From positions 1-37,774 of the forward strand of contig CANHQK010000016.1 of the NCBI GenBank assembly GCA_947462765.1: a stretch of 37,774 nt of DNA, read 5' to 3'. The position numbers and the translations under genes were made by a program. The first letter of the stretch is position 1; each line of letters opens with the position of its first letter. The notes beneath the pieces are model-generated. The model had not been told where the DNA came from. It made no database searches and saw only the letters and a list, made by a program, of their open reading frames with translations. The stretch comes from Bdellovibrionales bacterium (GTDB taxonomy: Bacteria; Bdellovibrionota; UBA1018; CAIMNF01). Positions 23,720 through 32,405 of this stretch are shown piece after piece.

Positions 23720-25273
23720 TTAAAATGCCTTTTTCAGGACATCCATCCATTTCCTGCGCTCAGAGTCCAAACGGGGCTTTTCCAAATAAGGCACCGCCTG
23801 AATCCTCAGCTCGGTGGGCCCCTCTTTTTTGAGCGCCACGAGGATGCAATGATTCCAGCGTGCCACCTCGTCCTGGGTCTGAATCACTCCGGGTCCGATG
23901 GATTGGATCCAGTCCCGACAATTCAGGTCAGGCTCCACCCAATCCAAGGCTTTGAATTTATCGGCACGCACATCCCCATAGAAATCGAAGCCGACATGTT
24001 CCGCCTTGAGCACGGAGAGGGTTCTCAATATCTCACTCAAAAGATAATGCTGGAACGGATCACGATCGGAGAGATTCTTGACCTGCTCGATCAATGCGGG
24101 AACACAGGTCTGCTCCACCCACATCCGGCAAGCCAGAACCCCGAACGCAACCGCATGACGACTAGAAGATGAGAGAAAATCCTTGGCCTCTTCGGCTTTC
24201 ACCTTCGATCCGAGTAATTTCAGATAAAAACGGGGACGGGGATCGAACTTCAATTCATCGTATTTCTGAAGCAATTCTTCGATTTTGGATTTTTCGAGAT
24301 CCTCGGGTTGGATCCTCTCCTCGATCGCCAGAACCATTTTCGGATCACTCCGGGTCTTCAGCCAGACCTCCAGGTTAACCAGGCTGAGAATCTTCGGATT
24401 CATCCGGATCATCTCCCCCACCATCCCGGAGTCTTCGCTCTCGTTCATGAACTGAACCAATCGTTCCTCCGGAATCGGCAAAGCCAGGGAGCCAAGCAAC
24501 CAATTCGCATTGAATGCGCGACGGGCATCTGATCCTCTCAAATCTCGGTGAGCGAGCCCGTAAACCAAAGCACCTTGAAGCAGGAGTAGAACCACCACCA
24601 CCCCCCTCATGGCGTTACGCGCCACCGGGTAGAGAGCGAGCTCCCGTTGAATCGAATGTTGGACCGACCACCACATGAGCCCTAAAATGGCCATGCAACC
24701 GGCAAAAAAAGAACCTGCTTCCATGATGAAGGTTCCGAAGGCCACAAAAGCCGCGAGATAGCCCAGTCTCCTCTTTAGCGGAATGGCTTCGAACCATTGG
24801 GCCGCCTTCACACGGTTCACAAAGGGACTGAAGCTAGACATCAAAAAGGCCGCGATCACGAAAAACAAAATCAATATCCCGCCCGGTCCACCGTTGCGAA
24901 CATCCTTCGTCACGCCTGCAAAAAACGGATTGGCAATCAAGTGCTTCTCAATTCCCGGGGCCCAACTCCTGGCTGCGAGGATGAAAGTGGCATAGACTCC
25001 CAACATCAGTGCCAGATTGATCAGCGAGACAAAAAAGGATCCGGCCAGAAACCCGGCCCGATTCACCGGAATGCTCTTGATCCAACTCGAATTCCTCTGA
25101 AGCGCCACTCCCCCGGAAAAACCGAGCATCAGGACGATGAATCCCGGTGTGGCCAGCAGCTCGGAATCCACATCCAGTCTGGATCCGATCAGAAGCACCA
25201 TCAGTACCCCGACCAGGGCCAGCCCGGCCGTCCGGAGCAAATCGGGGAGAAAAAACAAGACCAACCGGATCAC
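23720..25273 (-). CDS. ABC transporter membrane subunit with large C-terminal soluble domain
   Basis: This 517-residue protein has six or more hydrophobic segments in its first 235 residues (for example LLRTAGLALVGVLMVLLIGS, FLAGSFFVSLINLALMLGV and GILILFFVIAAFLMSSFS). A soluble, helix-rich half follows (about 255-517; IEERIQPEDLEKSKIEELL, HAVAFGVLACRMWVEQTCVP, LRIQAVPYLEKP). The membrane half fits an ABC-2 type permease. The soluble half looks like HEAT-type helical repeats, which is unusual for such permeases. Its ATG overlaps the ATPase stop by 4 bases (ATGA), so the two are one transporter. Substrate unknown; export of a lipid, peptide or drug, or a lipoprotein-related task, are possible. 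Confidence 0.75.
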   Translation of the reverse strand: MIRLVLFFLPDLLRTAGLALVGVLMVLLIGSRLDVDSELLATPGFIVLMLGFSGGVALQRNSSWIKSIPVNRAGFLAGSFFVSLINLALMLGVYATFILAARSWAPGIEKHLIANPFFAGVTKDVRNGGPGGILILFFVIAAFLMSSFSPFVNRVKAAQWFEAIPLKRRLGYLAAFVAFGTFIMEAGSFFAGCMAILGLMWWSVQHSIQRELALYPVARNAMRGVVVVLLLLQGALVYGLAHRDLRGSDARRAFNANWLLGSLALPIPEERLVQFMNESEDSGMVGEMIRMNPKILSLVNLEVWLKTRSDPKMVLAIEERIQPEDLEKSKIEELLQKYDELKFDPRPRFYLKLLGSKVKAEEAKDFLSSSSRHAVAFGVLACRMWVEQTCVPALIEQVKNLSDRDPFQHYLLSEILRTLSVLKAEHVGFDFYGDVRADKFKALDWVEPDLNCRDWIQSIGPGVIQTQDEVARWNHCILVALKKEGPTELRIQAVPYLEKPRLDSERRKWMDVLKKAF

Positions 25274-26154
25274 GTGATCACCCCGCGATCACGAGTGAGA
25301 TAAATGAACAGCTCTTCGGCAGAAAGCGCACGCCGGTCAAAGAGCGCCTCGGCGTTCTCGGGCCTGACCGCATCGAACTTCTGTTTCACCATCACATATG
25401 ACTCCGACCCGTCCGAATTCACGCCAACCGAGATACAGTGGGGCTTGTGAAACACAGGATGATCCTCACCCAGGGTCCGACGGATCTTCACATACTGGTT
25501 TTTGAGCTCCTTCACGCCCTGATTGATCAGAATCCTCCGATTATCCAACCACCAGATGTGATCAACATAACGTTCAACCTCGGACACCAAGTTGGTCGCC
25601 ATCACTACGGCACCACCCGCTTTGCAAAATGTTCCGAGGTATTCCATCACATAGGCTCGGGCACTGGCATCTAAAACAGAGGTGATCTCATCCAGAAAAA
25701 GCACTTTCGGTTGAATCGCCACAGCGGCCGAGAAGACCACTTGCATCTTCTGCCCTCGGGATAACTCCTGGAAACGCCTCGAAGGATCCACCTTGAACCT
25801 CTGGATGAACCCGTCAAACAGGCTCTGGTCCCAGGATCTGAAAAACTTTCCGTATTGTTTGTAAAATGAACCGATGTCGCGGAAGGAGTGAACCTCGATC
25901 ATCTCGGACACATATCCGATCTGATGATTGACGGACTGGTCATTCCCCGAAAACGGGACTCCGAAAGCGAGACCGCCACCGGTATCGGGGGCCTCGTGTC
26001 TCATCAGGATCCTCATGAGTGTACTCTTCCCAGCACCGTTCTTGCCGAGCAGAGCGTAAAACAGCCCGCCATTGATTCCGAGGGAGACGTTCTCGAGAAC
26101 CGTCTTGCCGTGATAAGCCTTCGAAACCTCGGTGATCTGAATGAGATTGGCCAT
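25270..26154 (-). CDS. ABC transporter ATP-binding protein
   Basis: This is a 294-residue cytoplasmic ATPase. Walker A is GKNGAGKS (37-44), the signature is LSRGQ (131-135), Walker B is VLFLDE (151-156), and the D-loop is SVLD. It resembles the YtrB/CcmA-type subunits of ABC-2 exporters (QELSRGQKMQVVFSAAVAIQ). The H-loop residue, normally His, is Asn188 (MATNLVSEVERY), which usually slows hydrolysis; both copies in the homodimer would carry it. After the core (about residue 215) comes an extra C-terminal region. GAGGA precedes the ATG. The permease gene overlaps its end, so the pair forms one transporter. Confidence 0.92.
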   Translation of the reverse strand: MANLIQITEVSKAYHGKTVLENVSLGINGGLFYALLGKNGAGKSTLMRILMRHEAPDTGGGLAFGVPFSGNDQSVNHQIGYVSEMIEVHSFRDIGSFYKQYGKFFRSWDQSLFDGFIQRFKVDPSRRFQELSRGQKMQVVFSAAVAIQPKVLFLDEITSVLDASARAYVMEYLGTFCKAGGAVVMATNLVSEVERYVDHIWWLDNRRILINQGVKELKNQYVKIRRTLGEDHPVFHKPHCISVGVNSDGSESYVMVKQKFDAVRPENAEALFDRRALSAEELFIYLTRDRGVIT

Positions 26155-26206
26155 TTGGATTCCTCACTACATGATGCGCCCTCGGAGAAATGAAATCAAC
26201 CCGCAA

Positions 26207-26851
26207 TCATGCGCGAGTCCTGAGTAGAACATCCCAGACTGGCACGACGATGTTGAAGTTCTTATGCCCCATAAGTGAAATCTCGTGATGACGACGGTGG
26301 TGCTCCCGGATCCACCGGAGGAATCCGACACGGAAGAGCGGATGGGATGCTGGAAAATGACAGATGGCATGGACGGTCTCGTACAAGAAAAAAAATCCGG
26401 CTCCAATGCACAACCCAAGTCCTCCGATCGAGTCTCCTGCGATCAAGGACAGTAAACCACACAGAGGCAGATTGAGTCCGTACTGAATCAGGATCACCCC
26501 CCAGACCGGAAACAGGATCTGGTGATAATCTCGACTGGAGCGGGCCTCGATGTCACCGGAATCGAACCAACGGTGATGACGGAGGGTGTGCTCGACGAAC
26601 GCGTGGTTCAAACCAATCCGCCTCCGGTGCAAGATCCAACGGTGTGCTGCGTACTCGACCCCTGAAGCGAGCAGAAGGAAAAAACTGCACCAAAGCACCC
26701 ACTCCCCGCCAGTCCAACCGGAAGACGCTCCGGAAATCCTGAGAACACCCCATCCGACCAATGGAAGACTGACGCCTGTGGTTCCGAGAAAGTGAATACC
26801 GGCTGAATAACCCCGGGGAACTCGCATCTCGTCTCGATTCGGCATAGCCAT
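26207..26851 (-). CDS. Fatty acid hydroxylase superfamily (sterol desaturase-like) protein
   Basis: This 214-residue integral-membrane di-iron enzyme carries the full histidine set of the FA_hydroxylase family: H70-x4-H75, H88-x3-H92-H93, H161-x3-H165, and H184-H185-x2-H188-H189. Four hydrophobic segments surround the motifs. The family hydroxylates or desaturates lipids, sterols or carotenoids with O2. The start ATG 26851 (MAMPNRDEM) is chosen for AGGAGA four bases upstream; ATG 26845 is equally close to the motif, and the frame extends 34 codons further without a better site. It lies 52 bases upstream of the ABC ATPase gene and may share its mRNA. Substrate unknown. Confidence 0.85.
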   Translation of the reverse strand: MAMPNRDEMRVPRGYSAGIHFLGTTGVSLPLVGWGVLRISGASSGWTGGEWVLWCSFFLLLASGVEYAAHRWILHRRRIGLNHAFVEHTLRHHRWFDSGDIEARSSRDYHQILFPVWGVILIQYGLNLPLCGLLSLIAGDSIGGLGLCIGAGFFFLYETVHAICHFPASHPLFRVGFLRWIREHHRRHHEISLMGHKNFNIVVPVWDVLLRTRA

Positions 26852-26918
26852 GATTCTCCTGCCAAAACCTACAGAACTCAATGAATGTCGTGGATTCGAG
26901 GCAATCCATTGATTCTTT

Positions 26919-26947
26919 TTGACGCACCGCAACTCCGGCCCTATCCT
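26919..26947 (+). promoter_or_regulatory. Promoter of the motA-motB operon
   Basis: TTGACG (26919-26924) and TATCCT (26942-26947) are 17 bases apart, giving a leader of about 25 bases that carries AGGGG before the ATG at 26980. It is a sigma-70 type, not a flagellar sigma-28 type. Confidence 0.65.
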
Positions 26948-26979
26948 AATCACATTACGCCTTCACAGGGGATACCTTC

Positions 26980-27792
26980 ATGAATCTGAATCTCATTTTG
27001 GGGCTGACGCTCGGTGCTTGGATCATGACCCGGGGTGCGATCGGGCATGCTTCAAATCCAGCTCTGTTTTTCGACACCCATGCATTGATCATTGTCGGAC
27101 TCGGGACCCTCGCCGCGGCCCTGATTGCAAGCCCCCCCGGGCGGCTGCGTGAGATCTTCCGGTTTTTCATCCGTGGGGCCTTCATGCGGAAGGAACGCTC
27201 AAAAGCCTACTTAGTAAAGACCCTGATCTCGGCTCATGCCTACATCCTCAAGTCCGGCGCCTCACGGGTTCAAATCACCGACCGTATCCACCCCTTCTTG
27301 AGCGAAGGGATCGACCTGATCCGTGAAGGACACCTCGATACGGCAGAACTCCAGGAAGTCCTGGAGCTCCGGGTCGGTCAGTTCAAAAGGTCCTACCTCG
27401 AGGACGCTAAGGCACTCGCCGCCATTGCCAAGTTCCCTCCTGCCTTCGGGCTTCTTGGAGCCGCCGCTGGAATGATCTCGCTCATGTCCCAGTTGGGTTC
27501 GGGAGGAAAAGACCAGCTTGGGCCGGCCATGGCGACTGCCATGGTCGCGACGTTCTGGGGAGTCGGAGTGGCAAATCTGATTTTGCTCCCTTTAGCGGAT
27601 TATGCGCATCGACTCGGCGTCGAGGACCTGGAAGCCAGGAATCTCATGGTCCAAGGCCTGCTCCTGATCCAGAGGAGGGAGGCCCCCCTGGTCCTGAAAG
27701 AGAAACTGGTCAGCTTCCTGAAACAGGAGGAGTGGGATGAAGTGGAACGTCATTTTCACGACCAGTTCCCGGGTTCGAGGATGGGGGCATGA
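26980..27792 (+). CDS. motA: MotA-type stator channel protein
   Basis: This is a 270-residue inner-membrane protein with four hydrophobic segments in the MotA layout: two near the N-terminus (about 2-20 and 32-52), a long cytoplasmic loop (about 55-150), and two near the C-terminus (about 160-175 and 190-210). Both functional prolines are present in context: KFPPAFGLLGAAAGMI (E. coli P173 position) and NLILLPLAD (P222 position). The loop is charged (LIREGHLDTAELQEVLELR), as expected for contact with a rotor. With MotB it conducts H+ or Na+ and drives rotation or another movement. Its stop overlaps the MotB start by 4 bases. No other flagellar gene lies in this window. Confidence 0.9.
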   Translation: MNLNLILGLTLGAWIMTRGAIGHASNPALFFDTHALIIVGLGTLAAALIASPPGRLREIFRFFIRGAFMRKERSKAYLVKTLISAHAYILKSGASRVQITDRIHPFLSEGIDLIREGHLDTAELQEVLELRVGQFKRSYLEDAKALAAIAKFPPAFGLLGAAAGMISLMSQLGSGGKDQLGPAMATAMVATFWGVGVANLILLPLADYAHRLGVEDLEARNLMVQGLLLIQRREAPLVLKEKLVSFLKQEEWDEVERHFHDQFPGSRMGA

Positions 27793-28766
27793 ACCCCGGC
27801 TTCAAGAGCAAGAAATCCGATATCCCGGAAGGCTCTGTCACACGTCGGATCCTCGACCACCTCCATGATGGGGGGGAGGAGCATGGGCATGAAGGGGGCA
27901 ACAACGAGCTGTGGCTGGTGTCATACGCCGATCTGATGACTCTGCTCTTCGGCTTCTTCGTGATGATGTATTCGGACGCGAACCATCTCGAAAAGATCAA
28001 AGAGGCACTCCAGGACACCCCCGTCTCCCCTCTTGCAACCCCCAGTCCTACAGCAAGTCCTGAACCGTCTGCCACACCCACCCCGGGGCCGAGCCGGCGG
28101 GAGTTCGAACTTGAGGAGCGAGTGAAGCTGCTCGAAAAACAGATTGCCACCGGAGGCAGGCTTCTCAGCCGGACCCCCTGCCGGATCTGCGTCACATTTT
28201 CCTCAGTCCCCTGGTCCCTGGAAGGAGAGATCCAAGGATCCGATCAGGATATGATGATCCTCCACGTCACCCGCGGTGGTCCCGCCGATCTGGCCGGGCT
28301 CCGTACGGGCGATATTCTCGAAACAGTGGACGGTCAAGACGCCAAAAAACCTGATCTCTTCAAGAGTTTTCCGATCGGCAAAGAGGTCATGGTTCAATAC
28401 CGTCGCCGCGGAGTGCGGAGCGAAACTGTGGTTAAACTCGACCAAACCTCCGAAGAGGCCAGGAAAATAGTCGAGAATGAACCTCCGGCCCCTGTGTTGA
28501 CCCTTTACGGCCGGCTCAAAGTTAGCAAGATCGGCATGCGGGAGCGAATCATGCGATACATCCCCTCTGACATCGAAGGCCTACTGGTGCTGGAAAACTG
28601 CCCGGGTTGCACCGAGCCCGGTAAGGATGATGTGATCGTTTCGATCGATGGGGTTCCGGTAGACTCGCCAGAAGCCCTGGTCACCAGCACGAAGCGACCC
28701 GGCTTCATGGAAATTTGGAGCCCCGTGACCCGTTCATACCGGATCTCACGCCCTCAGCTTCCGTGA
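27789..28766 (+). CDS. MotB-like stator protein with two PDZ domains in place of the OmpA domain
   Basis: The 325-residue protein begins like MotB: a basic N-terminus, then NNELWLVSYADLMTLLFGF, one membrane helix with D48 at the proton-binding position. A Pro/Ser/Thr linker (about 78-101) and a short coiled coil (about 102-120) follow. The OmpA-like peptidoglycan-binding domain of MotB is absent. Instead there are two PDZ-like modules: about 150-215 (LHVTRGGPADLAGLRTGDI) and about 245-320 (KDDVIVSIDGVPVDSPEAL). Cys pairs occur as CRIC (131, 134) and CPGC (271, 274). PDZ domains bind C-termini, so the stator may anchor to a protein rather than directly to the cell wall. Its start overlaps motA by 4 bases. 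Confidence 0.85.
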   Translation: MNPGFKSKKSDIPEGSVTRRILDHLHDGGEEHGHEGGNNELWLVSYADLMTLLFGFFVMMYSDANHLEKIKEALQDTPVSPLATPSPTASPEPSATPTPGPSRREFELEERVKLLEKQIATGGRLLSRTPCRICVTFSSVPWSLEGEIQGSDQDMMILHVTRGGPADLAGLRTGDILETVDGQDAKKPDLFKSFPIGKEVMVQYRRRGVRSETVVKLDQTSEEARKIVENEPPAPVLTLYGRLKVSKIGMRERIMRYIPSDIEGLLVLENCPGCTEPGKDDVIVSIDGVPVDSPEALVTSTKRPGFMEIWSPVTRSYRISRPQLP

Positions 28767-28838
28767 GTCAAAAAAACACCGCAGGTTTTTGATCATTTTG
28801 TTTGGGAAAATCGCCCATTTTCATACAAAATTGAGTGA

Positions 28839-30428
28839 ATGGAGCAGGGCCGCGACTCGAGCAAAACGTCTTTCATCTATATCCTGAAAGCCAAGTCGCT
28901 TCCCGACTCGTATGGGCAGTTCCTGAAACTCTATCCCCACTCCATCACGGATGCCGAACTCAAAGACCAGGGCGACATTGACCCCTTCTTCGCACTCACA
29001 GAAACCGGCCGTAAGGGAATTCTTGTGGTCAGCTTCACGGACCGTGAAGAACTTCTGAACCTTCTGAACCTCATGCCCCGCTTGCAACCCCTCATCGTGA
29101 CACAAAAACTGGTGGTCATGGTTTTTGCCAAAGTGATCTCAAAAAAAATTGAGTCGGTGTTAGAAAAATCGGGGTGCGCTACCGTGTTGAAATACGACAT
29201 CCCCGCACGAGGATTTATTTTCAAACTGAAACGCCACCTCGCTGAACTCCACGCGGGAGAAAACGAAGCCCGAGAATCCCTCGAGAAGGCCCGCCGGGCC
29301 TCGAAACGTGTCTCTTGGGACAGTGAGTCCCCTTTGGCGAAAAAGAAACCCGTTTCGATCGAGTTCAAGGATCTTGGCAATCAAATCCGCCTATCCCCCC
29401 CCCTCTTGACTCGTTACGACTACTGGCTCTTCCGTAAAACCCCCTACATCCGTCGATACAAAGGACACTGGATGGTGGAATTGATCGGTCCGAGTCCAGC
29501 GGCCGGAAAGTGGAAACTCTCTGCCCGTTTTTCGGAACTTTTCCCGGAGGCGGACACCCTTTGGGAGTGGTCCCTGCGCGATCCTCCCGGGAAGTACGCA
29601 GATCGGTTCAACCCCTCTCCGACTGCCTGGGTTTTTGTGGGCAAGAAACCGGAATACAACTGGATGGTCAATCGCTGGGCGTTTTTGGGCGAGATCCCGG
29701 GGCTTTACCTGATCGAAGCAGGAAAGATCATCGAAGTTCGGTTTTTCGAAACAGAAGAGGGCATACTCGACATCTCGGACAATTCATCTGCCGCTATCGA
29801 TGCTTTCCCGGAGATGAAAGAAACCTACGATCAGGAATACTTTTTGGAGCTGGAACGCCTCGAAAAACAGGATATGACCCTCACGCTCGATCCGCCGCCG
29901 AATCTCCCCTGGTCGGACCAGTCCGATTCAGCGACCATCCCTCCCCCTGCCTGGAAACGGCACGATCTGACCCGTGAAGAGGGTCCGGAGTGGGGCTCCG
30001 ACCTCGAGCAGGGACAAAACGCTGAAGATCCCCGGGAGAATCGGGAACCTGACCAAACAGAAGAGTTCACCTTCGCCATAGGGGCGCAGGCGATGAGGGA
30101 TTGCGGTTTGCGCGCGAGCTTGCGTGGCGAAGAAATCGAGCTCCTCTCTTACTCCGAGGAGTCCCCCGTGCTGATGTTCGGTGGGCCTTCCGAACTGAAC
30201 CTGAAAGAGGCGGTCTCCATCGATATCCGTTCTGAAAACCTCGGTCCCTCCCTGGATTTCAAGCTCGTCGGGGTCATCTCTTCGGCTCAGAAAGATGAAT
30301 CCGGCCGGGGTGTTTTTCAGCTGACCCTGCATCCGGACTCACACAAGAATGTCGTAAAAATCCGTGAAGCGATCGATCGTCGTCAAGCCGAGGTCCTCGA
30401 CTTTTTCAAAAAAGCGAAAGGCATGTGA
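28839..30428 (+). CDS. PilZ-like signalling protein with receiver-like N-terminus
   Basis: This is a 529-residue cytoplasmic protein. Residues about 8-125 look like a degenerate receiver fold (FIYILKAKS, GILVVSFTDREEL, VVMVFAKV, VLKYDIPARGFIFKLKRHL), without the usual Asp. The middle (about 160-330) has a GYF-like Trp-rich region (KGHWMVELIGPSPAAGKWKL) and a second Trp-rich stretch. An acidic, Pro-rich linker (about 350-420) leads to a C-terminal PilZ-like barrel (GLRASLRGEEIELLS, GRGVFQLTLHP) ending in a helix (EAIDRRQAEVLDFFKKA). The c-di-GMP motif RxxxR is not obvious, so binding is uncertain. Upstream are a hairpin GAAAAT-CGCCC-ATTTTC and a -10-like TACAAA. Being next to motAB, it could tune the stator as YcgR does. 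Confidence 0.7.
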   Translation: MEQGRDSSKTSFIYILKAKSLPDSYGQFLKLYPHSITDAELKDQGDIDPFFALTETGRKGILVVSFTDREELLNLLNLMPRLQPLIVTQKLVVMVFAKVISKKIESVLEKSGCATVLKYDIPARGFIFKLKRHLAELHAGENEARESLEKARRASKRVSWDSESPLAKKKPVSIEFKDLGNQIRLSPPLLTRYDYWLFRKTPYIRRYKGHWMVELIGPSPAAGKWKLSARFSELFPEADTLWEWSLRDPPGKYADRFNPSPTAWVFVGKKPEYNWMVNRWAFLGEIPGLYLIEAGKIIEVRFFETEEGILDISDNSSAAIDAFPEMKETYDQEYFLELERLEKQDMTLTLDPPPNLPWSDQSDSATIPPPAWKRHDLTREEGPEWGSDLEQGQNAEDPRENREPDQTEEFTFAIGAQAMRDCGLRASLRGEEIELLSYSEESPVLMFGGPSELNLKEAVSIDIRSENLGPSLDFKLVGVISSAQKDESGRGVFQLTLHPDSHKNVVKIREAIDRRQAEVLDFFKKAKGM

Positions 30429-31780
30429 TGACAGACCCGGCTGACAAAATCGATGCTGAACAGATTCTCAGGGATTATCTGGCTAATAACCACATCCTCA
30501 TCATCGATGCCATCTCGAGTGGCAGGACGAATATCGCCTCTTGTCTAGGCAAATTCGGCGGGCAACGGCACAAGATGTCGCTGGTTGGAACCTTGCACGA
30601 GGCCCGTGAAGAACTCAAAAAAAACAAGACCAAGGTCATCTTTGCCGACTTCATGATCGGCAAGGAGTCGAGTCTCGATCTCATCCAAGTCCAAAAATCA
30701 CTTCAGGAGCAAGAACGGATCAAGGACAATCTGTTCGTCCTGGTGACCTCTAATGCATCTCAATCCACCGTGGCGAGAGCAGCCGAGGAGGATGTCGACA
30801 CCTTTATCATCAAGCCGTTCTCGCTCGATACCATGAAAAAGGCATTGATGAATGCCGTGAAGGTCAAACTCCATCCCAACCTGTATCTGCGCCTCATCGA
30901 AGAAGGAAAAGAACTGCTCTACAAGGGAGAGTATCCCGCCGCTCTCGAAAAGTTCAAGGCGGCGAGGGATCAGAGCGATACCCCCACCCTGGCCTGTTTT
31001 TACCATGGCCAGGCGGAGGCCATGATGAAAGCTCTCGATCTGGCCGAAGGAAGCTACCAAACCGGCCTTTCCTACAACCAGATACATTACAAGTGTCTGG
31101 TGGGATTGTTCGACATTTTACACCAGGAAAAACGTTACACCGACGCCTACGATGTGATGAAAAAACTTTCGCAGTTTTTCCCTGCGAACCCCAAGCGACT
31201 TTCAAGCGTTCTACGACTCGCGATCCTGACCAACAACTTCCAGGACGTCGACTCGTTTTACAAGATCTTTGTCGAAATCGATGAGCGCTCTGAGGAGTTA
31301 ATCCGGCACATGTGCTCCGCCCTGGCGGTGTCGGGAAGACATTTTCTCAGACAAAAAACGGTCCCTCGAGCCATCGAAGTATTCGAGAACGCCGCCATCA
31401 GTTCTGCCGGAAGACCTCAGTTCCTGCTCTACATCATCGAGGCTCTGGCCGAGTACCGTCTGCTCGATCAGACCGACCCCTTTCTCAGTCGTCTCGGAAA
31501 AGTCGCTCCAGGAAGCAAAGAACACATCGCTGCACAGTTCCTGAGCCTGAGTCCATCCTTGGACATGAAGGATGTGGTATTCCGCGGTCGCGCAGCCCTC
31601 AAGGACGGAGTCGACCATCCTGCTGTCTACGAAAAGCTGATCAACTGCTCCCTATTAGCCGGATACCGGGATGCCGCACTCGAACTCGCAGACCAGGCCC
31701 GCAAAAAATGGCCGGAACGGGAGAAATACTTTCTGAAGGGGCTCAGTACGGAGGACCTGCTCAAACTCTCCTCCCGGTAA
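30428..31780 (+). CDS. Receiver-domain protein with TPR repeats
   Basis: This is a 450-residue cytoplasmic protein. The N-terminal receiver (about 20-145) has the phosphoacceptor D74 (VIFADFMIGKES), T107 (LVTSN) and K129 (FIIKPF). The acidic pocket has one clear Asp (D27, ILIIDAI) instead of the usual pair, so phosphorylation may be altered. From about 150 to the end are tetratricopeptide-like helical pairs (LYKGEYPAALEKFKAA, EAMMKALDLAEGSYQTGLSY, FDILHQEKRYTDAYDVMKKL). It has no DNA-binding domain, so output is through protein contacts. The ATG at 30428 shares one base with the previous stop (TGATG); a GTG three bases earlier is also in frame. It closes the motA-motB-PilZ-like run. Confidence 0.88.
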   Translation: MTDPADKIDAEQILRDYLANNHILIIDAISSGRTNIASCLGKFGGQRHKMSLVGTLHEAREELKKNKTKVIFADFMIGKESSLDLIQVQKSLQEQERIKDNLFVLVTSNASQSTVARAAEEDVDTFIIKPFSLDTMKKALMNAVKVKLHPNLYLRLIEEGKELLYKGEYPAALEKFKAARDQSDTPTLACFYHGQAEAMMKALDLAEGSYQTGLSYNQIHYKCLVGLFDILHQEKRYTDAYDVMKKLSQFFPANPKRLSSVLRLAILTNNFQDVDSFYKIFVEIDERSEELIRHMCSALAVSGRHFLRQKTVPRAIEVFENAAISSAGRPQFLLYIIEALAEYRLLDQTDPFLSRLGKVAPGSKEHIAAQFLSLSPSLDMKDVVFRGRAALKDGVDHPAVYEKLINCSLLAGYRDAALELADQARKKWPEREKYFLKGLSTEDLLKLSSR

Positions 31781-31789
31781 TCCGGGGAG
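31771..31789. terminator. Hairpin between convergent genes, possible bidirectional terminator
   Basis: CTCCCGG (31771-31777) pairs with CCGGGGAG (31782-31789) around TAAT, with one bulged G. It covers the plus-strand stop and the 11-base gap to the minus-strand stop. There is no T-run. Confidence 0.4.
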
Positions 31790-31791
31790 AT

Positions 31792-32385
31792 TCAACCCCG
31801 CTCGATATTCTGGAGCTTCCGCCGCTGCTCGGCCAGGTATTGTATTTCCGCATGTACCGTGCCAGCCAGATCGCCCTTCCCCTGTGAAACAAGGAAGGCC
31901 TGGATATCGTCGCAGTGGAAGAGCAAGAGATTCAAACTCCGATTGAGCAGCTGGGCCGCGTGCGAGAAATCAACAGCATTCCTGCAGACCTGAAGAACCC
32001 GCTCCGAATCGAAGGGCTTTTCAATCACGGCGAACACCCCGGCTGAAATCGCCTGAATCAATTCTTTACGATCCAAATACCCGCTGATCATCACTACCGG
32101 TACTTCGGGGTTGATCTTTCGAACGAACCCGAGCAATTCGAGTCCGGTCGTGCCGGGCATTTTATGATCGGTCAGGACCACATCCGGAGTCTCGTTCCGA
32201 AAGGCTTCGAGCATCGCTCTCGGTTCCGTGAAACCGGTGACCTTGAAGCCGAGCGATCCAACCAAATCAGACAGAATCTCAACGATTTCAGGCTCGTCGT
32301 CGACAATGAAAATCTTCCCTTGGATTCCAGCATCCACCCCTGCGGATGGCCCCGCCATCCTTTCAAAATCCACAATATCACTCAT
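31792..32385 (-). CDS. Response regulator (receiver domain with helical C-terminus)
   Basis: This 197-residue cytoplasmic protein has a complete receiver domain (about 22-140): IVDDEPEI (acidic pair D29-D30), VVLTDHKMPGTTGLELL (phosphoacceptor D73), ISGYLD and EKPFDSE (conserved Lys). The C-terminal 55 residues are helical and contain no known output domain. It must act by binding a partner, as CheY-like or phosphorelay proteins do. No histidine kinase is nearby. The gene lies 20 bases downstream of the FecR-domain gene and is probably co-transcribed with it. Confidence 0.9.
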   Translation of the reverse strand: MSDIVDFERMAGPSAGVDAGIQGKIFIVDDEPEIVEILSDLVGSLGFKVTGFTEPRAMLEAFRNETPDVVLTDHKMPGTTGLELLGFVRKINPEVPVVMISGYLDRKELIQAISAGVFAVIEKPFDSERVLQVCRNAVDFSHAAQLLNRSLNLLLFHCDDIQAFLVSQGKGDLAGTVHAEIQYLAEQRRKLQNIERG

Positions 32386-32405
32386 TTGACCAATCCCCGG
32401 AATCC

